Below are positions 1 through 8,192 of a DNA stretch of 64,000 bases, piece by piece. The stretch covers positions 1,798,001 to 1,862,000 of the forward strand of contig NZ_CP029463.1 in assembly GCF_003148385.1 (NCBI RefSeq). The letters are read 5' to 3'. Each line of letters opens with the position of its first letter. Within the stretch, counting starts at the first letter, position 1. The notes under the pieces were generated by a model, which did no database searches, was not told where the DNA came from, and saw nothing but the letters and a program-made list of their open reading frames with translations. The stretch comes from Flavobacterium sediminis (lineage in GTDB: Bacteria > Bacteroidota > Bacteroidia > Flavobacteriales > Flavobacteriaceae). A program made the translations under genes and the position numbers.

Positions 1-42
1 CAGAACCATTAACAGTTTTTATCACAAATAAATTTTAACAAG

Positions 43-255
43 ATGAATTTTTTTACAACGCCAGTTTTTAATTCTATCCTATTTTCATTTATTGGATTTT
101 TTATTCTATTAATCGCATATTTTATTGTTGAGAAGTTAACTCCGGAAAATACATGGAAAGAAATTGTTCAAAAGAATAATATTGCAGTTGCGATTGTTTT
201 TGCAGCTTTTATTATAGGAATTTCGATGATTATCAGTGCGGCAATTCATGGGTAA
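43..255 (+). CDS. DUF350-type small membrane protein
   Basis: This 70-residue protein is almost entirely two hydrophobic helices (about residues 10-30 and 46-68) joined by a charged stretch around residues 31-45. The arrangement and the pattern near VEKLTPENTWKEIV match the DUF350 family of inner-membrane proteins, whose function is not established. In other genomes DUF350 genes often sit beside spermidine-synthase-like membrane enzymes, and the next gene here is one; their ends overlap by 8 bases, so they are translationally coupled. The operon may start upstream of the window. The ATG at 43 is the only sensible start. Confidence 0.7.
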   Translation: MNFFTTPVFNSILFSFIGFFILLIAYFIVEKLTPENTWKEIVQKNNIAVAIVFAAFIIGISMIISAAIHG

Positions 256-1765
256 TAAGTTTTTTAAATTTGAATTTTTACTGTTTTTAGCGGTATTTAC
301 TATTGCTACCTGTGGCTTAGTTTACGAATTGGTCGCAGGAACTTTAGCAAGCTATTTATTAGGAGATTCCGTTAAGCAGTTTTCTTTTATCATTGGAGTT
401 TATCTCTTTTCAATGGGAGTAGGCTCTTATTTTTCAAAATTTATTCGCAATAAACTACTCAATACATTTATTGAGATAGAGATTTTAGTGGGAGTAATAG
501 GAGGTTTAAGTTCAACGGTTTTGTTTGTACTTTTTGAAAGTGTCTATTATTTTCAATTCATCTTATATTTATTTGTTTTTACAACCGGATGTTTAGTCGG
601 ACTTGAGATTCCTTTATTGATGAATATCTTAAAAGACAGGGTGAAGTTCCGAAACTTGGTGTCCAATGTTTTCACGTTCGATTATATTGGGGCTTTATTA
701 GCTTCGATACTTTTTCCTTTGGTTTTAGTTCCCCAGTTAGGATTGGTAAGAACGTCTCTTTTCTTCGGGATGATAAATATTAGTATAGCAATAGGATTAA
801 GTTTTATCTTGACAAGTGAGTTAAAGAAACCTCTTTTTCTTAAAATAAAAGCCATTGCCTCTTTTGTGATACTTCTCGTTGCATTCATCTTTTCAGAGAA
901 TATATTATCGTATTCAGAGTCTAAATTATATGGTGAAAATATTGTGTATACGCATTCAACACCTTACCAAAGAATTGTTTTGACCCATGTGAAAAACGAT
1001 TACAAATTGTATTTGAATAATAATCTGCAATTCAGTTCGGCAGATGAATACCGCTATCATGAAACTTTAGTGCATCCGGCGATGTCCATTGCCAAAAAGG
1101 CGGAGAACATTCTTGTGTTAGGAGGAGGAGATGGTTTGGCTGTAAGAGAGATCTTGAAATATCCGGAAGTTAAAAAAGTAACATTGGTAGACTTAGACGA
1201 GGGAATGACTAAACTTTTCATGACAAATAAAGTGCTTTTAGACTTTAATAAAAGTTCTCTGCAAAATGAAAAAGTTACTGTAGTAAATAGTGATGCTTAT
1301 TTGTGGTTAAAGCAATGCAATCAAAAATTCGATGTTGTAATCATTGATTTTCCCGATCCGTCTAATTATAGTTTAGGAAAATTATATACACTAAATTTCT
1401 ACAGAACATTGAATCAATGTGTAACGACCGAGGGAGTAGTGATTATCCAAACCACATCGCCTTATTTTGCACCTAAATCTTTTTGGTGTATCAATGAGAC
1501 TGTGAAGCAGGCAATTCCGAATGCAGATGCGCTTCATGTTTATGTGCCTTCGTTTGGAGAATGGGGATTTACAATTGCAGCTAAAAATCCTCAAACAAGC
1601 TTTAGCGAAGTGAATAGAAAAGTAAAAGGCTTAAGATTTTATGACTATGACTTTGAAAAGCTGAATGATTTTTCGAAAGACATGAAAATCTCTCAAGTTG
1701 AAATTAATAAGTTGAACAACCAAATACTAGTTCGCTATTTTGATGAAGAGTGGAGTAAATTATAA
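248..1765 (+). CDS. Membrane-anchored spermidine synthase-like aminopropyltransferase
   Basis: The N-terminal half (about residues 10-215) is a run of hydrophobic helices. The C-terminal half carries a Rossmann-fold polyamine-synthase domain, with the nucleotide-binding motif VLGGGDGLAVREI followed by VTLVDLDEGM, and the later VVIIDFPDP and LYTLNFYRT motifs seen in spermidine synthases. It probably transfers an aminopropyl group from decarboxylated S-adenosylmethionine, or an analogous group, at the cytoplasmic face of the membrane; the acceptor cannot be read from sequence. I prefer the ATG at 248 (505 residues) to the in-frame GTG at 236, because it gives a normal 8-base overlap with the DUF350 gene. 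Its 3' end overlaps the next gene by 23 bases. Confidence 0.8.
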   Translation: MGNKFFKFEFLLFLAVFTIATCGLVYELVAGTLASYLLGDSVKQFSFIIGVYLFSMGVGSYFSKFIRNKLLNTFIEIEILVGVIGGLSSTVLFVLFESVYYFQFILYLFVFTTGCLVGLEIPLLMNILKDRVKFRNLVSNVFTFDYIGALLASILFPLVLVPQLGLVRTSLFFGMINISIAIGLSFILTSELKKPLFLKIKAIASFVILLVAFIFSENILSYSESKLYGENIVYTHSTPYQRIVLTHVKNDYKLYLNNNLQFSSADEYRYHETLVHPAMSIAKKAENILVLGGGDGLAVREILKYPEVKKVTLVDLDEGMTKLFMTNKVLLDFNKSSLQNEKVTVVNSDAYLWLKQCNQKFDVVIIDFPDPSNYSLGKLYTLNFYRTLNQCVTTEGVVIIQTTSPYFAPKSFWCINETVKQAIPNADALHVYVPSFGEWGFTIAAKNPQTSFSEVNRKVKGLRFYDYDFEKLNDFSKDMKISQVEINKLNNQILVRYFDEEWSKL

Positions 1766-3365
1766 AATAACACGACGTACATTTTTTAAAACAGTAGCTT
1801 TTTTGGGTGTTTTGTCTGCGGCGGTTACATCTTGTAAGGAAAAGATTGTTTCGTTTTATTTTAAAAAAACGATGACCAATTATAATTTGGGACATCGTTT
1901 GTGGTTAAAAGATTTTCCGGAAGTCACAGAAGTTTCTCATATCAAATATGTTATTATCGGAGGTGGGATTTCAGGTTTGAGTGCTGCCCGACAATTTGTA
2001 AAAAAAGGAATTCAGGATTTTATGCTGTTTGAACTGGAAGATCATTTAGGCGGAAATTCTTCAAACGGAGAAAACCAATATTCGAAATATCCTTTAGGAG
2101 CTCATTATTTACCTATTCCGAATAAAGAAGATAAAGAACTGCTTCAGTTTCTGGAAGAAGAAAAAATAATTGTAGGGTACGAAAATAACCAACCTGTTTT
2201 TGATGAAGAACAGCTTAGTTTTTCTCCGCAGGAACGTTTATTCTATAAAAATACTTGGGTAGAAGGTTTAATTCCTAAAATTGGAATATCTAAGCAAGAT
2301 CAGCAAGATATTGAACGTTTCTTTGTGAAAGTAGAAGCGTTTAAAAAAGCTAAAGATGAAAAAGGAAACTATTGGTTCGATATTCCCTTAAAGAAAGCGT
2401 CAAGAAACGGTGATGTTTTAGCTTTTGATAAAATCACGATGAAAGAATGGCTTCAAAAAGAGTTATTGACATCGAAAGTGTTATTTCAATATATTGATTA
2501 TTGCTGTAGAGATGATTATGGATTGGGAGCAGAACACATCTCGGCTTGGGCAGGTATCCATTATTTTGCCGGGAGAAAACATGATTTTATTGGTTATGAA
2601 GACAATGTACTAACTTGGCCAGAAGGAAATGCCCGATTGACTTCATTGTTGAAAAAATATGTAGAGAAAAAACATTTGACAAAACATGTAGTTTATAATG
2701 TTCAGTTACAAGATGACAAGGTAGAATTAAACCTTTTTGATGCTGAAAAGAATAGTTCCAAAAAGGTCATAGCAGAAAAAGTAATTGTAGCTACTCCTCA
2801 ATATGTCAATCAATATTTGTTTCAGGATAGAAAACAAATTACTAAAAGTTTTAAATACGCCCCTTGGGTTCTGACTACTTTAACAGTGAACCATCTTTTT
2901 GATAATAATAGTTATCCTTTGTCTTGGGACAATGTTATTTACGGAGCCAAAGGATTAGGATATATTTACAATCAACAGCAATCATTAGGGCAAGTGCAGC
3001 CTAAAAAGGTGATTACATATTACTTGAGCTTAGCTGAAGAAGACACGCTAAAAAGCAGAAAAAAACTCAGAGAAAAGAATCAGGAGTATTGGAAAAGCTA
3101 TATTTTAAATGATCTGAAAGTTGCACACCCTACTATAGAAGAGAACATTCAAGAGATACACTTACACTATATAGGGCATGGGATGATTTCTCCGGTTCCT
3201 GATTTTATTTTTGGTAATGACAAACAAAAAGCTGCGCAATCTATAGCGCATAAAATATTTTTTGCCCATTCAGATTTATCCGGAATTTCAATTTTTGAAG
3301 AAGCATTTCATCAGGGGATTGATGCCGTAAATACGATTTTGCATGATACAACCTTGGATTCATAA
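1743..3365 (+). CDS. Tat-type exported FAD-dependent oxidoreductase (amine-oxidase-like)
   Basis: The N-terminus carries a twin-arginine signature (TRRTFFK) followed by a hydrophobic stretch ending in AAVTSC, which resembles a lipobox. The protein may therefore be folded in the cytoplasm with its FAD and exported as a lipoprotein. A dinucleotide-binding motif, VIIGGGISGLSAARQ, lies near residue 70, and a possible second flavin-contact region (ISIFEEAFHQGIDAVN) lies at the C-terminus, as in flavin amine oxidases and protoporphyrinogen oxidases. The gene overlaps the aminopropyltransferase-like gene before it (23 bases) and the membrane protein gene after it (23 bases), so the products likely work together, perhaps on a polyamine-like compound. 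The substrate is unknown. Confidence 0.75.
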   Translation: MKSGVNYKITRRTFFKTVAFLGVLSAAVTSCKEKIVSFYFKKTMTNYNLGHRLWLKDFPEVTEVSHIKYVIIGGGISGLSAARQFVKKGIQDFMLFELEDHLGGNSSNGENQYSKYPLGAHYLPIPNKEDKELLQFLEEEKIIVGYENNQPVFDEEQLSFSPQERLFYKNTWVEGLIPKIGISKQDQQDIERFFVKVEAFKKAKDEKGNYWFDIPLKKASRNGDVLAFDKITMKEWLQKELLTSKVLFQYIDYCCRDDYGLGAEHISAWAGIHYFAGRKHDFIGYEDNVLTWPEGNARLTSLLKKYVEKKHLTKHVVYNVQLQDDKVELNLFDAEKNSSKKVIAEKVIVATPQYVNQYLFQDRKQITKSFKYAPWVLTTLTVNHLFDNNSYPLSWDNVIYGAKGLGYIYNQQQSLGQVQPKKVITYYLSLAEEDTLKSRKKLREKNQEYWKSYILNDLKVAHPTIEENIQEIHLHYIGHGMISPVPDFIFGNDKQKAAQSIAHKIFFAHSDLSGISIFEEAFHQGIDAVNTILHDTTLDS

Positions 3366-4365
3366 GAAAGGAACAGATTTGCTATTTATTTTGTCGCCAA
3401 CTTTTTTGGTGATTTTTTGTGTTGTGTTTTTTCAAAACTGGCTGCAAGAAATAGAAACAAGCAGTTCGTTTTTGATTTGGTTATTGATTGTCGTTTTTAT
3501 TGACGTGGCACATGTTTATGCAACTTTGTTTAAAACCTATTTTAACAAAGAAGAATTTCAAAAGCATAAGACTCACTATATCATTTTACCCCTTTTTTGT
3601 TTAGCCATTTCTTTGGTTCTGTTCTCAATAGGAAGAGCCTTTTTCTGGTCAGTTCTGGCGTATGTCGCTGTTTTTCATTTTATCCGGCAGCAATATGGCT
3701 TTATGCGTTTATATGCTCGTAATGAAAAACAAAACCGATCGGCTAAGTTAGTTGATAATTTAATGATCTACGCATCAACGGTATATCCCATGCTATACTG
3801 GTTTTGTACACCGAAGAAAAATTTTAATTGGTTCACAGACAATGAGTTTTTTACGTTTGAAAGTCCGGTTTTAGTTAGAATACTTACTATAGCTTATGTT
3901 TTAATTATTGCTATTTATGTTATAAAAATTATCACTGAATACATAAAGAACAGGTATTTTAATATCCCGAAGAATCTTTTGGTCTTGAGTACTGCTTTGT
4001 CTTGGTATTTAGGAATTGTATATTATAATAATGATTTGGTTTTTACATTGCTTAATGTTGTAGCGCATGGAATTCCGTATATGGCATTAGTTTTTATTAA
4101 AGAGCAACAGCAAATTAAAAATAATTTTGAATCAGTCCTTAAATGGAAATTGGAAACTAAGACAATTGTTTTTTTATTTATTGCTACACTTTTGGTTATT
4201 GCTTTTGCTGAAGAGTTTTTATGGGAAGTTCTAGTGTGGGAAGATCATTTTTCTTTCTTTTCTGATTTAGATTCTTCCTGGCAAATAATTGCCGTTCCTT
4301 TATTAACGGTTCCCCAATTCACCCATTATTTACTGGATGGATTTATTTGGAAAAGAAGAAAATAA
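3343..4365 (+). CDS. Polytopic membrane protein of unknown function
   Basis: The 340 residues hold about eight to nine predicted hydrophobic helices with short loops. I do not recognise a named family. A histidine-containing helix (VFIDVAHVYATLF) and the pattern VAVFHFIRQQYGFMRLYAR stand out. Conserved histidines inside membrane segments could bind metal or heme, but this is only a guess. The start overlaps the FAD oxidoreductase by 23 bases and a terminator follows directly, so this is the last gene of the four-gene operon. Confidence 0.6.
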   Translation: MIQPWIHKKGTDLLFILSPTFLVIFCVVFFQNWLQEIETSSSFLIWLLIVVFIDVAHVYATLFKTYFNKEEFQKHKTHYIILPLFCLAISLVLFSIGRAFFWSVLAYVAVFHFIRQQYGFMRLYARNEKQNRSAKLVDNLMIYASTVYPMLYWFCTPKKNFNWFTDNEFFTFESPVLVRILTIAYVLIIAIYVIKIITEYIKNRYFNIPKNLLVLSTALSWYLGIVYYNNDLVFTLLNVVAHGIPYMALVFIKEQQQIKNNFESVLKWKLETKTIVFLFIATLLVIAFAEEFLWEVLVWEDHFSFFSDLDSSWQIIAVPLLTVPQFTHYLLDGFIWKRRK

Positions 4366-4397
4366 GGCTGTCTTATTATTAAAAAAACAGCCTTTTT
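4366..4397 (+). terminator. Rho-independent terminator of the first operon
   Basis: A 6-bp stem GGCTGT/ACAGCC (4366-4371 and 4387-4392) encloses a 15-base loop and is followed by five T residues. It lies directly after the stop codon of the membrane protein gene. It separates that operon from the convergent heme operon and may act on both. Confidence 0.75.
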
Positions 4398-4404
4398 AAG
4401 TTTA

Positions 4405-5439
4405 TTATAAATTAGCTACTACATCCTGCCATTCTTTCATTTCAGGAATTCCCGGTTTTCGTTTTCCAAAGAACTGAACGATCAGATCTCCCATTTCATT
4501 AAAAACTTCAATAGAAGTAACAATACCGTCTTCTGTAGGCTTTCTGACGATCCATGTTTGCGCGATCTTTGACATATCTAAATGCAGATTAAAGTCGGGG
4601 TCCATGATGTTAAACCAGTTTCCGTGCCATAGTGTTCTCTTGACCTCGCCTGTGTGGATCTGGATATTGCCTTTGTTTCCGACAAAAACCATAATAGGGA
4701 AATGTTCTTTTGCAACAGTCTCCAGCATGGAGGTTATTTTTTCTTTTCCTATAGGAGTTGCATAATATTCGCTCGGAGCCAGTCGCATGGCTTGAGTACG
4801 ACTAACATTGTATTTTTTGAGTAGACCGAAATAATCATGTGTGTCTTTTAAGGTTTCCCATTCTTTCTGAAAGCTAACAATGTTAATTTCATGATCCGGT
4901 TTTTCATTCAGATCCAGTGAAACAGACTCAACAGTTTCTATAGCTTCTTGATTATCACTTTTGTATTTTGAGACCAATGCGTTAAAAGCCTCGTCATTGC
5001 TCTGAGGTGTTAGATAAATCTTATGAATCGCTAATCCGTCTTTGCTGAAAAACTGGAGACTTTTTCGAGTGCCGTGTTCTGATGTTTCTTCTACACTGAA
5101 GGCTTTTGTCCAAACTGAAGGAAAGATCCGTAGATCAATATCTTCACCTACAAACAAGCCGACATAGGGGCTTGAAAAGTCAGCATTCAGATAAACTCCT
5201 TTACGCTCATGAACACATTCTTCATTGCGGGTAAGTGCCATAACTTTTCCTAAAGATTTTATCTCTTGTAGGATCGAAGTGATCTCCGGACGTAGCCGGA
5301 TTACAGTTTCTCCAATTTTGGTGGCCAAAAGTTCAGCCTCGCTAACACCTAACTCAAGTGCAGCATTTCGTATTCTAAGAGAAGGATTTTTTGCTTTTAA
5401 TTCATCCCATTTTTCTCTTAATGTTGCGGTTGTATCCAT
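4405..5439 (-). CDS. hemS: Heme-degrading/heme-trafficking factor, HemS/ChuS family
   Basis: The 344-residue length and the two similar halves (each opening with a WxxL..KNP or EWETLKDTHDYFGLLKKY element and containing YLTPQSNDEAF or WIVRKPTEDGIVTSIEVFN) match the duplicated HemS/ChuS/HmuS family. These cytoplasmic proteins receive heme from an ABC importer and degrade or hand it on. The gene is the last of the leftward heme operon, 20 bases after the ATPase gene. The motif IFNEMGDLIVQFFGKRKPG near the C-terminus is the usual family ending. Function is inferred from family and location. Confidence 0.88.
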   Translation of the reverse strand: MDTTATLREKWDELKAKNPSLRIRNAALELGVSEAELLATKIGETVIRLRPEITSILQEIKSLGKVMALTRNEECVHERKGVYLNADFSSPYVGLFVGEDIDLRIFPSVWTKAFSVEETSEHGTRKSLQFFSKDGLAIHKIYLTPQSNDEAFNALVSKYKSDNQEAIETVESVSLDLNEKPDHEINIVSFQKEWETLKDTHDYFGLLKKYNVSRTQAMRLAPSEYYATPIGKEKITSMLETVAKEHFPIMVFVGNKGNIQIHTGEVKRTLWHGNWFNIMDPDFNLHLDMSKIAQTWIVRKPTEDGIVTSIEVFNEMGDLIVQFFGKRKPGIPEMKEWQDVVANL

Positions 5440-5459
5440 ATTTTTATGTGTTTAAAATT

Positions 5460-6236
5460 TTAATTTCCAAATAGAATCAGTGGGTTGTTCGTAACAGGAT
5501 TTCGACAAATAGTACAAGGGAAATTGTAAACGTCAGAAATAATATCATTGGTAAAAACGTCTTCCGGATGACCTTGTTTTGCAATTTGACCTTGTTTCAT
5601 CAATACGATCGAATCAGCATATTGAGCCGCTATATTCAGATCGTGAAGAACCACCATCACAGTATTGTTTAATTGTGTAAAATCTTTAATGTTTTTCATG
5701 ATCCGGTGTTGATGTAGAATGTCTAGATTGTTCAGCGGTTCGTCAAAAAAAGCAAGCTTATGTTCAACCGTATTCTCAAGTTGTACCATAACTCTGGCCA
5801 GATGAACCCGTTGTTTCTCGCCACCGGATAGTTGGCTGTAATTTTTTTTAGCTAAATGTTCAATGCCTAAATCCAATAGCTTATTTTCTACAATTTCTTT
5901 ATCAAGTAAAGATGGCTGGGAGTTAAAATAAGGATAGCGCCCCATTAACACGACATCTTCCACAAAAAGAGGAATATCATGATGATAATGCTGAGAGAAT
6001 TTAGCTTTGTGTTTTGGCAATTCAGTAGAACTCCAATTTTCTAGCTTTTCCCCTTTAAATAAAATAGGGTGACCTTTTGACGTGATTTCGTGGGAAAGCA
6101 AACGAAGTAAAGTGGATTTTCCGGCACCATTCGGGCCTACAATAGCAATTAGCTTTCCCCGTTCTGCTTTGAGGGTAACGTTTCGGAGTAAGGTATTGTT
6201 TTTTACGCTATAGGATAATTTTTCTGCTTCTAACAT
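5460..6236 (-). CDS. hmuV: Heme ABC transporter ATP-binding protein
   Basis: This is a 258-residue ABC ATPase with Walker A GPNGAGKST (about residues 33-41), signature LSGGEKQR, and a Walker B ending in FFDEPLNNLD followed by the switch histidine in VVLHDLN. It energises the heme permease. The order permease, ATPase, HemS and the 3-base gap to the permease gene mark it as HmuV. A CxxC pair near the end (TICRNPVT is preceded by FPC) is an unusual small tail and may be lineage-specific. Confidence 0.92.
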   Translation of the reverse strand: MLEAEKLSYSVKNNTLLRNVTLKAERGKLIAIVGPNGAGKSTLLRLLSHEITSKGHPILFKGEKLENWSSTELPKHKAKFSQHYHHDIPLFVEDVVLMGRYPYFNSQPSLLDKEIVENKLLDLGIEHLAKKNYSQLSGGEKQRVHLARVMVQLENTVEHKLAFFDEPLNNLDILHQHRIMKNIKDFTQLNNTVMVVLHDLNIAAQYADSIVLMKQGQIAKQGHPEDVFTNDIISDVYNFPCTICRNPVTNNPLILFGN

Positions 6237-6239
6237 GAC

Positions 6240-7271
6240 TTATAACGTTTTTTTGTTTTTGATTAAAATAGCAATAAATACGGGGGCTCCCATAATTGCT
6301 GTTAAAATACCGATAGGCAGTTCTGAAGGAGCAGCAATAGTTCTGCTTAAGGTGTCAGCTCCCAGTAATAAAACGCTTCCGGTTACTGCTGAAAAAGGTA
6401 AAATGATCTGGTAATTTGATTTGAACAATTGCCGTAAGATATAAGGAACAATAAGTCCTATAAAACCGATAGTACCGCAAAAAGCAACTGAAGTGCCAAC
6501 TAATAAAGAGGAAAACCAAATGATCTGTTGTTTCGTCCGCTCAACCGGAATGCCTAAGTGAGCGGCGTCATTCTCTCCCAGCATCATGGCATTGAGCGCC
6601 TTTCCTTTTTTGAGGATAAAGAAATAAGATACAGTGATGACACAAACTAAGATACCGTTCTTTGTCCAGTTAGCAGCAGCAAGACTTCCCAGATTCCAGA
6701 AAGTAAGATCTCTTAATTCATCGTCCTCTGAGAGGTAAATCATAAATCCGGTGAAAGCAAAACCTAGTGCGGTAATTGCAACTCCTGTTAACAACATCAC
6801 GACAACATTGGTTTTTCCTTTTACTGTAGCAATTTTATATACAGAGATCATAGTAATGACAGAACCCAGAAATGCCATAATACTGATTAATGAAAAATGG
6901 AAAACTTCAGGAAGTAAATTTTTCAAATGCGCCCCGAGAACAATTGAAATAGCGGCAAAAAGTGATGCTCCGGAAGTTATTCCGATCAGGTCAGGCGTAG
7001 CCAAAGGATTTTTAAACATTCCTTGCAAGCTTGTTCCTGAAACAGCTAGGGCACTTCCTACCAGTATAGCCATAATAATTCGGGGTAAGCGTAATTCATA
7101 AAGAATATAGAAATCGGTTTCCGGGATACGGTCTTTATGAAAGAAAGTGTTTTTTAAAAGGGTAGAATAAGGCATTTCAAATTCATATACACCCACAAAC
7201 AGAGAGGTAGCTGTAAGGAGTACCAATAGCATTATAATTGCCGATAGAAAGAAGTACTTTTTACTTTCCAT
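6240..7271 (-). CDS. hmuU: Heme ABC transporter permease, FecCD family
   Basis: The 343-residue protein has about ten hydrophobic segments, and the family hallmarks LRLPRIIMAILVGSALAVSG and FVGLIVPYILR-like text (GFIGLIVPYILRQLF) typical of BtuC/FecCD permeases. It forms the inner-membrane channel for heme delivered by the binding protein. It overlaps the binding-protein gene by 11 bases and precedes the ATPase gene by 3 bases, so the operon is translationally coupled. Confidence 0.92.
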   Translation of the reverse strand: MESKKYFFLSAIIMLLVLLTATSLFVGVYEFEMPYSTLLKNTFFHKDRIPETDFYILYELRLPRIIMAILVGSALAVSGTSLQGMFKNPLATPDLIGITSGASLFAAISIVLGAHLKNLLPEVFHFSLISIMAFLGSVITMISVYKIATVKGKTNVVVMLLTGVAITALGFAFTGFMIYLSEDDELRDLTFWNLGSLAAANWTKNGILVCVITVSYFFILKKGKALNAMMLGENDAAHLGIPVERTKQQIIWFSSLLVGTSVAFCGTIGFIGLIVPYILRQLFKSNYQIILPFSAVTGSVLLLGADTLSRTIAAPSELPIGILTAIMGAPVFIAILIKNKKTL

Positions 7272-8085
7272 TTTCTCGTAATAATGTATTTAATGCTACT
7301 ATAGCTTCTCCCAGTCTGGGGCCAAACCCTGAAAGTAAAGTGCCATCCATAGCTATGATGTTTTTGAGTTTGCCGGCTTTTGTTTTTTCAATACCATCTA
7401 TTTTTAAAACACCATCAATACCACCTAAGCTTTCCATACCGCTTGAAAAGAACAAGATGTAATCAGGATTTGCAGCCAAGAGTGCTTCAGGAGTTAAGGG
7501 TTTAAAGTTTTCAAATGCTGTAATGGCATTAATGCCGCCGGATAAACCAATTATTTTTTCCATGGGAGTATTTTTACCGGCTACCATTAAAGTACCGGCT
7601 CCTCTGGCATAAATGAACAATACTTTAGGTTTTACAGTCAGTTCTTTCGCTTTTGAAATCTCCTGGTCAATTTTATGCTGGAGAAATGCATAATCTTTAT
7701 GATTTAGTGTTTTAGCAATTTCTGCGATCAATTGTTTCGTTCCGGATACAGAAAATTCTTGCTTGTAAAATATCGTTTTTATTCCGGCTGCTTTTAAATT
7801 ATTTGCCAGAGTAGGATTGATGTCTTTTTCAGTTCCTAAAACCAGATCGGGCTTTAAAGCTACTACAGATTCAACGGAAAGATTTCGAACATGCCCCAAG
7901 TTTTTGACTTTTAAAGAGGAAGGGTAGGTGCTGGTAACATCAGTTGCAATAATGTTTTGTTGAAAACCTAACTCGCAGATGATTTCAGTTACGGCACCGT
8001 TTAAACTTATGATTCTCAAAGATTTTTGTTGAGGATACACAAAGGCTGAAAGCAGAAATAGAGCTAAAAGGACTGTTTTTTTCAT
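7261..8085 (-). CDS. hmuT: Heme ABC transporter substrate-binding protein
   Basis: A cleavable signal peptide (MKKTVLLALFLLSAFVYPQQ) is followed by a type III periplasmic-binding fold of the BtuF/HmuT kind: ISLNGAVTEIICELG, then VESVVALKPDLVLG, and a C-terminal GPRLGEAIVALN. At 274 residues it is normal length. It collects heme in the periplasm and passes it to HmuU. It is the first gene of the leftward operon and diverges from the TonB receptor gene, with about 107 bases between them. Confidence 0.9.
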   Translation of the reverse strand: MKKTVLLALFLLSAFVYPQQKSLRIISLNGAVTEIICELGFQQNIIATDVTSTYPSSLKVKNLGHVRNLSVESVVALKPDLVLGTEKDINPTLANNLKAAGIKTIFYKQEFSVSGTKQLIAEIAKTLNHKDYAFLQHKIDQEISKAKELTVKPKVLFIYARGAGTLMVAGKNTPMEKIIGLSGGINAITAFENFKPLTPEALLAANPDYILFFSSGMESLGGIDGVLKIDGIEKTKAGKLKNIIAMDGTLLSGFGPRLGEAIVALNTLLRENGK

Positions 8086-8122
8086 GAGTATTAGTAATTA
8101 ATTTCGAAGCAAAAATATAAAA

Positions 8123-8158
8123 TTTATTTAGAATAAATAAAAATAATATTTACATTTG
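8123..8158 (+). promoter_or_regulatory. Divergent heme-locus control region: palindrome and -7 box
   Basis: An exact 8-bp inverted repeat TTTATTTA-GAA-TAAATAAA occupies 8123-8141, and a TACATTTG box (Bacteroidota -7 consensus TAnnTTTG) occupies 8151-8158, 34 bases before the TonB receptor ATG. The palindrome sits midway between the two heme operons, where an iron regulator such as Fur would act. That it is a Fur site is inference from position; the -7 box is a direct match. Confidence 0.5.
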
Positions 8159-8192
8159 CTGAAATTATTTTAATTAAGATTTATTATAAATA

